From Azorinus chamasolen (taxonomy: Eukaryota > Mollusca > Bivalvia > Cardiida > Solecurtidae): a stretch of 64,000 nucleotides of DNA. Under the pieces are notes generated by a model that was not told where the DNA came from, did not search any database, and saw only the letters and a program-made list of their open reading frames with translations. Positions 51,301 to 60,960 of the stretch are shown here, one piece after another. The DNA lies in assembly GCA_963576725.1 (NCBI GenBank), contig OY755242.1, positions 62,810,324 to 62,874,323 of the forward strand, in the 5' to 3' direction. The translations under genes were made by a program, and so were the position numbers. The stretch's first letter is position 1. Every line of letters starts with the position of its first letter.

Positions 51301-54300
51301 AATATCTCGTCTACTTCATTTCTCAGCTTGTATTTTTGTTTCAGGTCTTAAATACTGTCAAATTTTCAAAGTGTCAAAGCGAGCTCAGAATCTAACAAAT
51401 CAAATGCTTGAGAACTATCTCAGACCTCGGGCCTAATTGGTTTTACACAACGAGATAAGAATGAAATATTTCATTTGGGTCCAACTCGTTTAACATTTCT
51501 AATATCCCTGTTATGGTAAAAGTTAGGGGCTATCTAAAATATTGAGTGATTGTTGGTGCCAAACATGTATTTCAAGCATGAAGCAGTTATCATTTTACTT
51601 AATAGATGTTTAGCTCCTTTACAAACAAAGTAGACCCATATCAGATGATTCCTGTAGAAGCACTCTGATCAGGGTCTGCTCTATTAACTCTTTTAGCTAA
51701 CAGAATTATATAAATCTTATTCTACAGTTTCTGAAATGGCGAAAAACTCCAGTTCTTCGAATGTCGCAATAACATTTCACTTGACTTTGGCTCCACAGAC
51801 TGGGACCTGCCTCGTCTTTGCAATAACTTGGATTTAGACGAGTTTATTCGGCGTCTCATCAGAATCCAAGCTGTTTGATACTAAATCAATGTTGTTGTTT
51901 TTTCAAACACGTGTGTCATGTCATTTAGTCGGTAACATCTAAAAAGCATTAACAAATGGGGAGTCAAAATTGCACCAGAAACGAAGTAGAGCAGGGTCCA
52001 AGTTTAAAAAACTTCGGAGTCCTGGTCGGAGGTCATTCTCGGGTATCTGATTGGTCCGATTCTGAGCAAGCCAAATAGAGAACAGGCAAGGTTTTACGCA
52101 AGCGTAAAATGGCTGCGTAACATGTCTAAGCAGGATAGAAGAAAAAGAGGACGCAATATTGTTCAGTAGTTTTAATTAACAGACACATTGGGACATATGA
52201 CTATAACGTATAACTTAATAGCAGAAACGGGGGAATGTTTTAATGAGCCATGATGTATATACCTGTGTATGACACCCATTACGCCACAGATCAATGTTAT
52301 TCATTTGTTGAAACACACTGACGTAGAAACCATTATCACATTTAGTGATGTTCACAAGGCATAAAAACTCCCATATCCATCGGAGGATACTTACAGTCTA
52401 CATGAACGTATTCGAATAGGTCGACTCAATACCCATTAACTTTTTCACTTACATGTATATTGTCCCCAAATTATGAACAGGTTAGTATAAGATATACATT
52501 TAAATGGAAGCAAATTCACGCACAATGGTGAAATATGCTAAACGGTCAACAAAACCAAGATTGAAAGGTCTCGGCTAAATTACTTTACCAAAGTCAAAAT
52601 GAAAACAAAGGATACAAAATGATTTTAAACCAAAAGCACTAAGGGTGCTAAGAAAAAATGAGAGAAAAAATTATTAAGCTTTCACCGAGGATCGAACCCG
52701 CTACCACACATTTCTTAAGCCACCCTTAGACCACGCTTACCGCTGTGATTGGGAATGTGATTTTAATTATTATTATTATACCACATTTATATAGCGCTCT
52801 TTTCATACAGGATATGTGCGTTCAAAAGCGCTTCACAAAGACACATTTTATATACAATAATGCGTAAATTATAGAACATTTAAAATAAAATATATTTAAT
52901 TCTTATATATAGATAAGAATAATAATAAAAAAGAATTTATTTAGGACATAGGTAAATCAACTTCATCTTTTCCGTAATTTTATCTGTCTGTGATTATGCT
53001 CTATTATATTGTGTCAACGCACTCGGATCACACAATTTTGACCCAGACTAAACAGACTTGGGTACATTTGTTTTGGCATACAACACTACACATAAAATAT
53101 TGCCGGAAAATTGGGTAACAGAACAGATCAATTTGAAGTTCATGCATATAAACTAAGCAATACAAATAAACAACTTTTATATACGTGCACTATGCAACCC
53201 CTCCAGTCAAACACTTTTCGACCCGCTATGGCAATGAGGGAGTACACAGCGGATCATATTTTAATAAGAGTTGTAATAGGGTATATCCAAAATTTAATTG
53301 CAGAATAAAATGTCTTATTATGGGAACCCAAAAAGCCCAGTCAAAGTAGAGCTAAAGAATATATCACGTATACTGTTCCTACAACATATCCCACCGGCTG
53401 CAATGGCAAGGGAATCACATCGGACAAATCGAGACTGATTGAGACACAAGATGCTGCATTAGACCGTACAGGCTTAATCTGCCCGCTGCCCATATATTAC
53501 ACGACCCAGTTCACTGGTAAGCAAAAATAAGGAAACTGGGTTAGCTTAACAGGAATCCCTGGCACTGGTTGAGGGCAGGGTAGCACGTCATGCCAGCAAG
53601 ACTCCCAATGTACCAGCGCGGTATTATACCGTAGAGGGATGCCCTGTTCCAATACGGTGCTCTCTCCGGCATTGGAACTGGAGTTACCAGTGGTACCAAG
53701 CATATACGGATGCCCCGTTTGACAACAGCACTCCCTCGGAAACCAACATCTTGACAGAAGAATCCCGCTGACACAACACCCGCACGTTCAACAGCAAGGG
53801 GATTCCCTAGAAGTCCATAAAAAATATGGTTGAGGTTTTTGTTATTCATTTATCTATTTTTTCCACATTTGTGGGGCATTACATTTGAAAAAGGGGTTTA
53901 AAAGTCCACAGTCATAAGGGAGTGGCAGGATCATCACTCTGTGGCCAATGCAGCAGTTATGATAATCGACAATTAGCAGCTACGTTTTCTAAACTGCCCT
54001 AATAATATATGTAAATCAGTTATGTAATCAGTTATACCTAATTCACTAGCATTTTCACTGAAACTGGGTCATGGCAGAAGAGAAAGAAATAACTCCGACA
54101 AAAATATGTGCCCCCGCTGAGAAAAATGTATGAATGAAAATAAAAAAAATGAATATATATAGATAAAAACTTGTCTCACAGTGAACCATGTTATTAAAAC
54201 AATTGGCTTTTATAGAAACACATGAACGCAAAACCGCATGGTCAAAATTCAAAGCCGTATGAGATTTGGCTGCTTTTAGCGCAGCCAAATAATCTCAAAC

Positions 54301-55118
54301 CTTGAGACCTTTCTTGCACAGCGGGATCAGGATGAATTATGATAATATATATTCACTTGGAAGCTCATTCTGAGATGTGATATATCCTGATTTATTGTAT
54401 ATCTGTCAGTTTCTGCAGTCAAATACGATTGTATTCGCTCATGCAATACAACCTCTCAGATAAATTGTCTGTATTGCACGAGCGTGCAATACAAGATCCG
54501 TATTTTCGCGTCTATTTTTCAGTCTCTGAATAAAAGCAGTTAGAATATTGGTGGGGTTTTTTTGTGTTCTTTTATTAATGGAAAAGTAGTAAAGTCAAGC
54601 AGGCAAAGCCACATGCAAGACGCAACCACCACCAAAACACCGATAGACAATAAAACAGATATATAATTAATGGAATATTACACGAAGTTACGTTATGCAA
54701 GGTTGTATCACATTCGTGGTTGTTTGTCCGTGGTGTTATCACTCGACGCTCCGCGGCTCGTCAGAATACTACGGCCAAATAACCACTCATGTGATCCAAC
54801 CCATCATATCGTCACTTCGTGTAATATTCTTTATATTCATATGGAAGCTCATTCTGAAGGTGATTATCATACGACGTTTTAGGTCTATGAGAGTTGCGCA
54901 TTGATGGATGCGTTGAGGTTTGAAAAAATTGTGATATTATCAGTATATGTGCATGTATATTTACATTCCAGAAAACATATAACAAGGGAATCTTTGTCAA
55001 AGTACCCATGCCACCTTTCATACTATATGGTTCGTTCGAGTGTACGGCAGTACTCAGAGAGAATGGAAAGGACCTTGCCTGCATCAAGATGTGGATGGAC
55101 GCAGTTTACGAGGTGTAA
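45310..55118 (+). CDS. Gene C: GM2 ganglioside activator-like protein, complete
   Basis: Exons 45310-45390, 47240-47431, 50240-50374, 54972-55118 (TAA), all phase 0, giving 184 residues. Signal peptide, then TFKWERCDKIDSPLNI, CVKPDPMKFGG, NLSKDIGRSPIE, LVADIKMKIDGTYEGICHYF, and VLRENGKDLACIKMW. Closest to gene A in exon lengths, in wording (SPLNI, NLSKDIG, LVADIKMKIDG, VLRENGKD) and in intron and 3' flank. Like A it lacks the paired loop cysteines of GM2A; it has extra cysteines at NCSAS and FECTAV. Expected to be secreted or lysosomal. AATAAA at 55364 is a possible poly(A) signal. Ligand unknown. Confidence 0.88.
45531..45696 (+). mobile_element. tRNA-derived SINE fragment
   Basis: 45531-45604 folds as a worn tRNA (GGTGG...CCACC acceptor) with box A TGGTCTAGTGG (45539-45549) and box B GGTTCAAATCC (45582-45592). 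The anticodon position reads ATC (Asp-like). The tail (AGACGCTTTTCCGTGTC, GGTACCTGTGAGGGTC) is SINE body. Mismatches in the stems argue against a working tRNA. In gene C intron 1. Confidence 0.75.
45700..45894. mobile_element. Hairpin MITE family 1, left-truncated
   Basis: Begins at ACTTCTTTGAATAATTC next to the SINE, full hairpin (AGAGCATTTGCTTCTATGAAGC), right end GAGAATGGGTTAA. Confidence 0.8.
45930..46825. repeat. About 53-bp minisatellite nested in a family 4 hairpin
   Basis: About 15 units of GGTTGTTTCACATGGCTTGT plus TGCAGTGAGTACATCTACGTCTC-type text. The left edge (GCAAACGGCTTGGATCCAG, GAGACATCGAGTAACG) is a family 4 left arm, and the right edge (GGCGTCTCATCAGG, GTTCGATACTCAAC) looks like its right arm, so the array seems to have grown inside the hairpin. 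A longer higher-order repeat of about 175 bp is visible around 46140-46460. Confidence 0.85.
46865..47096. mobile_element. Hairpin MITE family 2, right arm lost
   Basis: TTAACCCTCTCCCTGATCTG to GGGGAAAGGGTTGA. GCAAACAGAGCAGGCACCC, CAGACGGCTCCTATCG is followed directly by TTTACTCTGTTTGC, so most of the right arm is deleted. Ends about 140 bp before exon 2 of gene C. Confidence 0.8.
47240..47431 (+). CDS. Gene C exon 2 (N-terminal strands)
   Basis: 64 codons from TTTATAG to GAG|gtaaga, phase 0, same length as gene A exon 2. FKWERCDKIDSPLNIS, KPDPMKFGGIELVTFKANLS, KDIGRSPIE. Upstream CATTGCGATTTGTCATATATG matches the same place in gene A. Confidence 0.88.
47456..47678. mobile_element. TTAA MITE family 7 just after a splice donor
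   Basis: TTAACCCTTTCACCGCCAATG to GCGCCGAAAGGGTTAA, TTAA on both sides. Arms AGTGCAGTCCCAGATCAGACG are present on the left only. The left TTAA is 25 bp after the last base of exon 2. Confidence 0.85.
48541..48780 (-). repeat. Dispersed repeat R-like, diverged, inverted
   Basis: Reverse complement has GTTGGAACGGTCAAGAAAG and TACTGGGGTGGAATTGTGGG in the repeat R order. Weak match. Confidence 0.4.
48800..49008. mobile_element. TTAA MITE family 7, with hairpin
   Basis: GGAATAAAGCACAGATATAG, AGACAAATAGTGAAGGCCC, loop TTGAAAA between GCC(A)CC and GGCGGCGTCTG, GGGACTGCACTATTTGTC, then GGCGATGAAAGGGTTAA. Reverse orientation relative to 47456-47678. The left end is unclear. Confidence 0.75.
49248..49384. 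mobile_element. pogo-like TA MITE family 3, left-truncated
   Basis: Hairpin AAGGTGAAAGTAAAGCAGAAC / TCTGTTTTACGTTCACCTT, AAGCAGCCACCTGC, TAGAGAGGTTTTACTG|TA. The left terminus is missing. Confidence 0.8.
49428..49442. repeat. Poly-G tract
   Basis: Thirteen G in a row followed by CGTATGCAAGCTCCGCCCC. Confidence 0.9.
49919..50149. mobile_element. Hairpin MITE family 1
   Basis: TTAACCCAATTCCTCATAGG to GAGGGAATGGGTTAA, TTAA both sides; stem slightly shortened. It ends 90 bp before gene C exon 3. Confidence 0.88.
50240..50374 (+). CDS. Gene C exon 3 (cysteine segment, short form)
   Basis: 45 codons from TTATAG to GCG|gtacgt, phase 0. LVADIKMKIDGTYEGICHYF, DKRICYKPYFCDEL, MRCPLEA. Same start and cysteine layout as gene A exon 3, and the first 130 bp of the following intron are also similar. 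Confidence 0.88.
50567..50632. mobile_element. Hairpin family 4 core
   Basis: CAAACAGCTTGGATCATTAG and CATCTGGATCCAGACTGTTTG around GACGCCAAAATACTCGGCGTC. Confidence 0.7.
50655..50864. mobile_element. Hairpin MITE family 1, core deleted
   Basis: TTAACCATTTCCCTCATTTTG to GAGGTAATGAGTTAA. The stem AAATAGAGC joins directly to AAATGCCATATTTTCAC, so the GAGCATTTGCTCC apex region (about 20 bp) is gone. Confidence 0.85.
51165..51540. other. Intron 3 segment shared with gene A
   Basis: Counterpart of 9736-9905, with about 230 bp of extra DNA between the two conserved pieces. TTTGGGTCCAACTCGTTT is identical in both genes. Confidence 0.6.
51600..51890. mobile_element. Worn family 2 and family 4 hairpins
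   Basis: 51608-51690: TTTACAAACAAAGTAGACCC, CACTCTGATCAGGGTCTGCT. 51817-51878: GCAATAACTTGGATTTAGACG / GCGTCTCATCAGAATCC. Both are partial. Confidence 0.5.
52110..52670. other. Unassigned part of gene C intron 3
   Basis: I see no coding, hairpin or repeat signal. Confidence 0.4.
52678..52748 (-). mobile_element. tRNA-derived SINE head
   Basis: On the minus strand box A TGGTCTAAGGGTGG (complement of 52720-52733) and box B GGTTCGATCCTC (complement of 52687-52698) are spaced as in a tRNA. Stems do not pair well. Different from the SINE at 45531. Confidence 0.6.
52763..54005 (-). mobile_element. LINE 3' tail, inverted copy
   Basis: Reverse complement of the 41.66-42.93 kb tail, from ATA repeats and CCACATTTATATAGCGC at the low-coordinate end to CTAAACTGCCCTAATAATATATG near 54000, where it stops just short of the ORF2 end. 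Shared blocks include GTGGAGCATTA-like text, CAGCGGGATTC and GCTGGTACATTGGGAGTC. Open frames on it are not genes. In gene C intron 3. Confidence 0.82.
54390..54835. repeat. Second copy of the TATTGCACGAGCGTGCAATA repeat
   Basis: CTGTCAGTTTCTGCAGTCAA, the same palindrome at 54472-54495, GATCCGTATTTTCGCG, a piece of repeat R inserted at 54585-54655, then the GGAATATTACACGAAGTTACG foldback (54672-54833). Longer loop than the 20.6 kb copy. Confidence 0.7.
54972..55118 (+). CDS. Gene C exon 4 (C-terminal strands and stop)
   Basis: From ATTCCAG to TAA, 48 codons. KTYNKGIFVKVPMPPFILYG, then AVLRENGKDLACIKMWMDAV. Same layout as gene A exon 4. Confidence 0.88.
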   Translation, partial: KTYNKGIFVKVPMPPFILYGSFECTAVLRENGKDLACIKMWMDAVYEV

Positions 55119-55205
55119 CGCTCCATTTAAGATATATTATGATGTATTATGATTGTACGTTTGATTTTGCAACACATCTAACCAAACTCATAAACAGATT
55201 TACTG

Positions 55206-55290
55206 TTTTGAGAGAAAGAGAGAGAGAAAGAGGGAAATAGAAAGAGAGGAGAGAGATAGAGAGGGAGAGAGACAGATGGGGAGAGAGGAG

Positions 55291-55320
<30 letters not shown>
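55206..55320. repeat. GA-rich tract in gene C 3' flank
   Basis: Imperfect then pure GA dinucleotides (55289-55320). The counterpart at 12300-12420 in gene A is shorter. Confidence 0.85.
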
Positions 55321-55321
<1 letters not shown>

Positions 55322-55469
55322 TCAATATATATTATTATAAAGATATATCACATTCACACTAGCGAATAAAATTTAATACGAACAACCTATGGTGTCAATC
55401 TAGAATGCTCACTGATGAGTTTAGATTACAATTTCTGTACAAGATTAGGACTGTCACATAATGGAGACA

Positions 55470-55684
55470 TTAACCATTTCGCTGCCAATGCCGGATCTGT
55501 GATTACCTATGCAAACAGTTCGGATCCAGATGAGACTCCGAGTAACTCGGCGTCTCATCAGGATCCAAACTGTTTGTTACTGTTACTATGATTTTGAAAC
55601 AAAAATGTAGATAATAAAAAAAATGATTATTTGTAGCAGACGACAATGTTAGCAGACGACAGTGTTTGGCAGCGACAGGGTTAA
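55470..55684. mobile_element. Hairpin MITE family 4, full-length
   Basis: TTAACCATTTCGCTGCCAATG to GGCAGCGACAGGGTTAA. Hairpin from GCAAACAGTTCGGATCCAG around GAGTAACTC. The right part has twin GCAGACGACA motifs. 61776-61988 is a close second copy. Confidence 0.9.
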
Positions 55685-55714
55685 CCAAAGTCTACCAAAT
55701 TGGTCAATTTTAAC

Positions 55715-56560
55715 GGGGTTTTTAACGGAAAACGTCGGTTATTGAAATGGGGATGTACGGTGGGCGGTTGGGCGGACGGTCTGGTGTGCGGCTGCCAATC
55801 TTGTAAGCGCATCTCTTCTGAAACTGTTCGAGGGATTTTCATAAAACCTTGCATGTAGCAAGGACACGATATGTAGATGTGCATGTTGTCCGGGAGTTTT
55901 TCTTCCGCAATTTTTCTGGGAGTTATGCCCCTTTGAACTAAGAAATCTCTAGGTCTTTTGACCAGTTCCTTGTAAGCGCAACTCCTTTCAAACTGTTCAA
56001 CCGAATTCCATTAAACCTTGTATGCATCAAGGACACAATATGGAGATGTGCATATCGTTGGGGATTTCTCCTTTTCTGAGAGTTATGCCCCTTTGAACTT
56101 AGAAATCTCTAGGTCTATTGACCCTACCCTTTTAAGTGCAACTCCTCTTTAACTGTTCAACAGAATTTCATTAAACCTTGTACGTAGCAAGGACACAATA
56201 TGTAGATGTGCATACTGTCAGGGATATTTCCTTCTGTATTTTTTCTGGGAGACAAGCCCCTTTGAACTTTGATCTCACTCGGTCTTTTGACCCTACCCTT
56301 GTAAGCGCAACTTCCCTAAAACTGTTCAACAGAATTTCATTAAACCTTGTATGTAGCAATGACACACTATGTAGATGTGCATATTGTTAGGGATGTTTCC
56401 TTCTCCAATTTTTGGGAGTTATGCCCCTTTGAACTTAGAAATCACTAGGTCCTTGACCCTATCCTTGTAAGCGCAACTCCTCTGAAACTGCTCAACATAT
56501 ATCCCCTTCTCCTGTATTACCGTTTCCCTTAGCAAAATAATTATCATAAAAACAATTACT
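55715..56560. repeat. Tandem array, about 165-bp unit, GGGAGTTATGCCCC core
   Basis: Units start near 55799, 55970, 56129, 56297 and 56465: TTGTAAGCGCAACTCCTCTG, CAGAATTTCATTAAACCTTG, GTAGCAAGGACACAATATG, TCTGGGAGTTATGCCCCTTT. A single extra unit is at 57525-57640. Reverse-complemented, the core matches the cores of the 10 kb and 24 kb arrays. Confidence 0.85.
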
Positions 56561-57520
56561 TTAAATGCAACAAGGGGCTTCCTTGAAGGAATAGTGAGAA
56601 AAAATATTTTTCTAACGGAAAATAACACTTTAAGTAAACAAATAACCCAACAATTGAACCAAATGCCGGTTCTTTTAACTCACTCAATGCTGCAAATGCA
56701 GCCTCCATGTTTCCTATATTGCCGTTCCTATGACGTCATAATCTCCCACTCAAATGCGTTTGAGCACAACTGGGTCAAATATATATTGCACAAGAAAGGT
56801 TAAGTCCAAGACACTCACTACACCTAATAAACATGTTGAGTCATGTTGAACTATGTATTAATCGAAATCATTTTCAAAAGCAACGTGAACAAAATAAGAC
56901 AAAATTATCAGCCTTATAAATTCAAATGTTGTAATATTTTACAAAAAGTGTTAACTGAGAATTTATTTTAAAAAATACTTTGAAATATACAGATTACAAT
57001 CAGCTAAACAGATAACACTCAAACATACCAACATATTTACAATTTAGATGTGTACTGGGGTATTTTATTCAGTACAGAAATGTATTTATGCCGTCTGATA
57101 ATTACAGAATCCATTGTACAAAATTTGACATGAGTCATGTTCATAACATGAGCCCTAAGTTTTGCTGAACAGTATACTTGTGACGTGTTATTTACTTGGC
57201 ACGTAATAAGGACCTGCATGAACGTTTCCGCGGCATCTGTCATTTTTTAAGCTTTGAAAAACGGATTATTTTTGGGAAATATTGTTCGAAAAATGGTGTC
57301 ACGTGATGAAAATGTTAATATTTTTGTTGAAAATAATATTTTTCTTTAAAGTTTCATTCAATTTAGCTGTTTTTTCCCTATTTTTTCGGCTCTGTATCGA
57401 AAAGTGTTTTATTTACAATTGGAAAACACTTTGAGCGATGACGTAGAGAGGTCGCACGAGCCATATTTTGAGCGCGTTTGTGATGCGGACGGAATAATAG
57501 GAAAGAACGGAAATATAGGA
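56561..57520. other. Unassigned DNA between array and single unit
   Basis: Includes a small inverted repeat GACATGAGTCATGTTCATAAC near 57125; otherwise nothing recognised. Confidence 0.4.
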
Positions 57521-58104
57521 ATCGAGGATAAAACCTTGCATGTAGCAAGGACACAATATGTAGCTGTGCATATTGTCAGGAATTTTCCTTCTGCAATTTT
57601 TCTGGGATTTATGCCCCTTTGAACTTAGAAATCACTAGTTTATAGTGAAGAAACCCCCGATTTGATGTCGTTTCGACATTTCTTGTTAGAACATAAGATC
57701 AATATATAAGATCGCTAAGAGTATGGGAAAGTGTCATATAGTATCTGTTTTATATTATCTGTACGCTTAGATTATAGTTCGCAGGAGTAGAATATACCAT
57801 TATTTATATGTGCTAAAAATTATCAGTGGTAATTCATTCCTAATTCAAATAGCAACAAGTGGTCAGACAGTAATAATAAATAAGAAGGTGTGGCTCTTTC
57901 AACACTCTTGTATGTAAAAATGTGTCGTCTACTACACATACATGTTTCTTTTCAAGAAATAAATCACATTGTAAAACAGTTGGCATTCTGATAACACGTT
58001 GCATTATATGACATCCCATCTAAACCCAAGAGGTCATCTCACATCGATCTGTATTGTACAAAACAGAGGTCCAGATAAGATGCGTAAATTCAAATATTTT
58101 CAGG

Positions 58105-58200
58105 AATAACTTCTTTATTTCTCCACTAAAACCCGTGTTGTGACCACTTTTTAAAATCGTCCCGAGAGTGTTCACAGAATAGGGTTTGGTGCGGAAATGG
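58105..58200. mobile_element. Hairpin MITE family 8, right arm shortened
   Basis: TTTCTCCACTAAAACCCGTG, TTGTGACCACTTTTTAAAATC, GTCCCGAGAGTG, TCACAGAATAGGGTTTGGTG. Confidence 0.65.
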
Positions 58201-58204
58201 CCAT

Positions 58205-58352
58205 TTTAGCATAAATAAAATGCAAACTTCAAAGGAATAAAGCACAGATATAGTAATAGAGTTTGAGACAAAAAGTGAAGTCCCTGATCAGACGCCGCCT
58301 TGAAAAGGCACTATTTGCCGTGGTGCAGTTTTGCGACATTGGCGGTGAAAAG
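58205..58352. mobile_element. TTAA MITE family 7 fragment
   Basis: GCACAGATATAGTAATAGAG, TGATCAGACGCCGCCTTG, then CACTATTTGCCGTGGTGCAG and GACATTGGCGGTGAAAAGG. The right arm of the hairpin is deleted. Confidence 0.65.
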
Positions 58353-58689
58353 GAAATAGTGTTAATCAAGTTGACATAATAAGACCCACATACTGTATGA
58401 GGTGAATCTCTAATAATTGTGATAACTTTTGATAACATACCATAATACAAAGTATGCATTAATGCAAAAGAAATTTTAACACTTCATAGGAACGGTTTGT
58501 CACGCATTTGCAAATAGAGAAGACTCAGATCAGATAACTTCTATCAGTGTCTACTCTGTTTGCCAATGAATTTACATGTATAATAGATCTGACTATAACT
58601 TCTACTAATTGCAAATTCGGTTTTATTTAATCTGGTCAGGGGCAGTTATTTAAAGTGCAACACCACCCATGTCCATAGCTCCAGTTTAA

Positions 58690-58880
58690 GTGGTATTCAA
58701 TTTTCACAAGTACGGGTGGCCTTTTACGGCCGTCACAAGGCACTTAACAACTGTTGCTGTGAGGTACATAAATTCTGAAAGAAGGATATTATTCGAAAAC
58801 AAAATCGGCAATGCATGCGAAAAGTGCAAATTGCAGACTCGGTTTTATTGAGTCATGAGAGGTTATTTAAAGCGCGACAC
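58690..58880. repeat. Dispersed repeat, CATGAACAGACTCAATAAA family, diverged
   Basis: ATTCAATTTTCACAAG, GTGCAAATTGCAGACTCGG; comparable with 35725-35885 but in part inverted. Confidence 0.4.
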
Positions 58881-58902
58881 TACTCACTGCCCTAGCACCG
58901 AC

Positions 58903-59138
58903 TTAACCCTCTGCTTGCTATTCACGTCAATATACCTACCTGTAAAAAGTGGAGACCCAGATGAGACAGCTCCTGCAGGAGCTGTCTCATAAGGATCTGC
59001 ACTATTTACAAGTTGATTGTACAACCATTGCACACAACAGCAGTGATCTTGTACACAGTAAAGCTATATGTAAATACACAACAGGGCATGGGTAAAGAAG
59101 GAGAAATGTGTTTAAAAATTCAGCAAGAGAAGGGTTAA
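58903..59138. mobile_element. Hairpin MITE family 5, full, inverted
   Basis: TTAACCCTCTGCTTGCTATTC to CAGCAAGAGAAGGGTTAA, TTAA at both ends. Stem with GTGGAGACCCAGATGAGACAG and apex CTCCTGCAGGAG. Confidence 0.88.
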
Positions 59139-59224
59139 AAGCGGTATTCAATTTTCATAACTTAAAGTATTCAAAGTACAATAAAACCAATCTAAACCGG
59201 AATACTGGTAGAGAAGAATGTAGA

Positions 59225-59570
59225 TACGCGTAGGCAGGTGGGTGCTTTATGCAGGGTGTAAAGCCATGCAGAAAGCTCATAGAGGAGATTTCTGCATGAC
59301 TTTCGCCTTGCATTTAGCTGCCACCTGTCTCCAAGACTGACATTTAAATTAACTTTAAAGTCTTGTTTACAGGGGGTTTAGAGTAAGCCCTTGATACTAC
59401 GAAATTTTAATTCAGAGGGAATTTAATTATGTCTTTGTGACAGGTGGCTGCTTAATGCAGGATGAAGTCATGCAAAAGCTAACAAAGGAGCTTTTTGTAT
59501 GATTTGCTGTCGCCTGTCTTCGATATTTATACTAAAGTTAACAATCGGTTTAGATCGGCTTTTCTGTAAA
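59225..59570. mobile_element. Two pogo-like family 3-type hairpin cores
   Basis: GCAGGTGGGTGCTTTATGC, hairpin CATGCAGAAAGCTCATAGAGG, then a second with GACAGGTGGCTGCTTAATGC and AAGCTAACAAAGGAGCTTTT. Outer termini are worn. Confidence 0.6.
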
Positions 59571-59750
59571 TAATCAAACAATGATTATAATCATGTTCTA
59601 ACAGTATGTCATTACTTTGGTTTCTTACTACGCGTAGCTTGCTGCAAGAGAATTGATCAATACCTTTTCAGACAGTTTGGACCCAGATCAGATACCGAGT
59701 CACTCTTCGTCTCATCAGTACCAACAATATTCAAGCCCTAATTACATCTA

Positions 59751-59953
59751 CAATAAAACCTCTCTAAACCGTGCCTTAAATTTAGTATAAAAACGGTCTT
59801 TGAGACAGGTGACCGCTTAATGCAGGGTGAACGTCATGCAAAAAGCTCCTAGAGGAGCTTTCTGCATGACAATCACCCTGTATTAAGCAGTCACCTGCCT
59901 AAAAATATCCAGATTCTTCTCAACCTGAAATCCGGTTTAGAGAGGTTTAACTG
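59751..59953. mobile_element. pogo-like TA MITE family 3 variant
   Basis: TA|CAATAAAACCTCTCTAAACC to GTTTAGAGAGGTTTAACTG. Stem CATGCAAAAAGCTCCTAGAGG / CTTTCTGCATGACAATCACC. Confidence 0.78.
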
Positions 59954-60290
59954 TTCACGGAAATTAAGGTTTGATTCGACGACATATTCAATCGAGGAAA
60001 CTTTGCCCAAAATGCTAAAGGTTAAATTCAGTGGTGAAAGGTCAAGCCCAATAGCGAAAGGTCAAATTTAAGGGCTGATTGGTTATAATTCCAGAGAAAA
60101 AATAATAATTCCAAAAGCGATAGGTGGACTATAATCGAGAGAATTAAGTTCCGAAGATTAATAATGTTAAAGTCAGTAGGGGGAGAGGTATTTGAGAAAC
60201 AGCTACTGGGACATTGTGTTACAGTAAAACCTTTCTACAAGGATCATTCAAAAGAATAGCGTGTCTTTAATAATGCAGCTGGTAGCTTTA

Positions 60291-60536
60291 TTAACACTTC
60301 CCTCGTGAATATATATGTAAAAAATAATCATTTCATGAATATTAATGAGCTGAATATGTACAGTGGTATGAATATTTATAGTGGTACATGTATATACACA
60401 CGTGAATAGTTTGGTCATGGCAGGAACTATAGATTCAGACCTATATAATTCCATAAACAATTAGAGCAGATTCTGATCTGGGTATCCTCGTTTTGCAAAG
60501 GTGTGAATAAAGGTTTTATATAGTTGAAATGGTTAA
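60291..60536. mobile_element. Hairpin MITE family 2, stem lost
   Basis: TTAACACTTCCCTCGTGAAT to TATAGTTGAAATGGTTAA. AATTAGAGCAGATTCTGATC is followed directly by TGGGTATCCTC, so the apex is deleted. Confidence 0.7.
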
Positions 60537-60606
60537 AAACACACAGCTTCAATCAGGACGAATATTATGCAGAAATCGGGGTTTTGCATAAGCAGTTACT
60601 TACTTT

Positions 60607-60960
60607 TAACTCTTTCCTTGATGCAAATGCCTTTTCACGCATGTGCAAACAGCATAGACCAATATCAGACGGCTCCTACATGAGTCGTCTGATCATCGTC
60701 TGCTCTGTTTGCTAATGGAATAGTACATGCTGGGTTTACAATAAAAAACCCACCTTAAGCATTCATTAATTTATTAAACATAGGAGTCTGAAAAACAAGG
60801 TGATTACTTAATGCATGGAAAATGTATATATGAGCTTTCTGCATTACTTTTGACCTGCATTAAGCTATAACCTGTCTTTCAGACCCATAATGGCAGTTTA
60901 AGACAGGCTCTACTGTACATAGTAGTTTCAACGTATAGTAGAACCTCTCTATAGGAACTA
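60607..60960. mobile_element. Family 2 hairpin followed by a CAGTAGAACC-type element
   Basis: 60607: TTAACTCTTTCCTTGATGC, CAGACGGCTCCTACATGAGTC. From about 60770, TTAATTTATTAAACATAGGAG, GCATTACTTTTGACCTGCAT, AAGACAGGCTCTACTGTA. Confidence 0.6.

Noticed and set aside
57037..57243. Minus-strand 68-codon frame
   Set aside because: No family resemblance, no supporting context.
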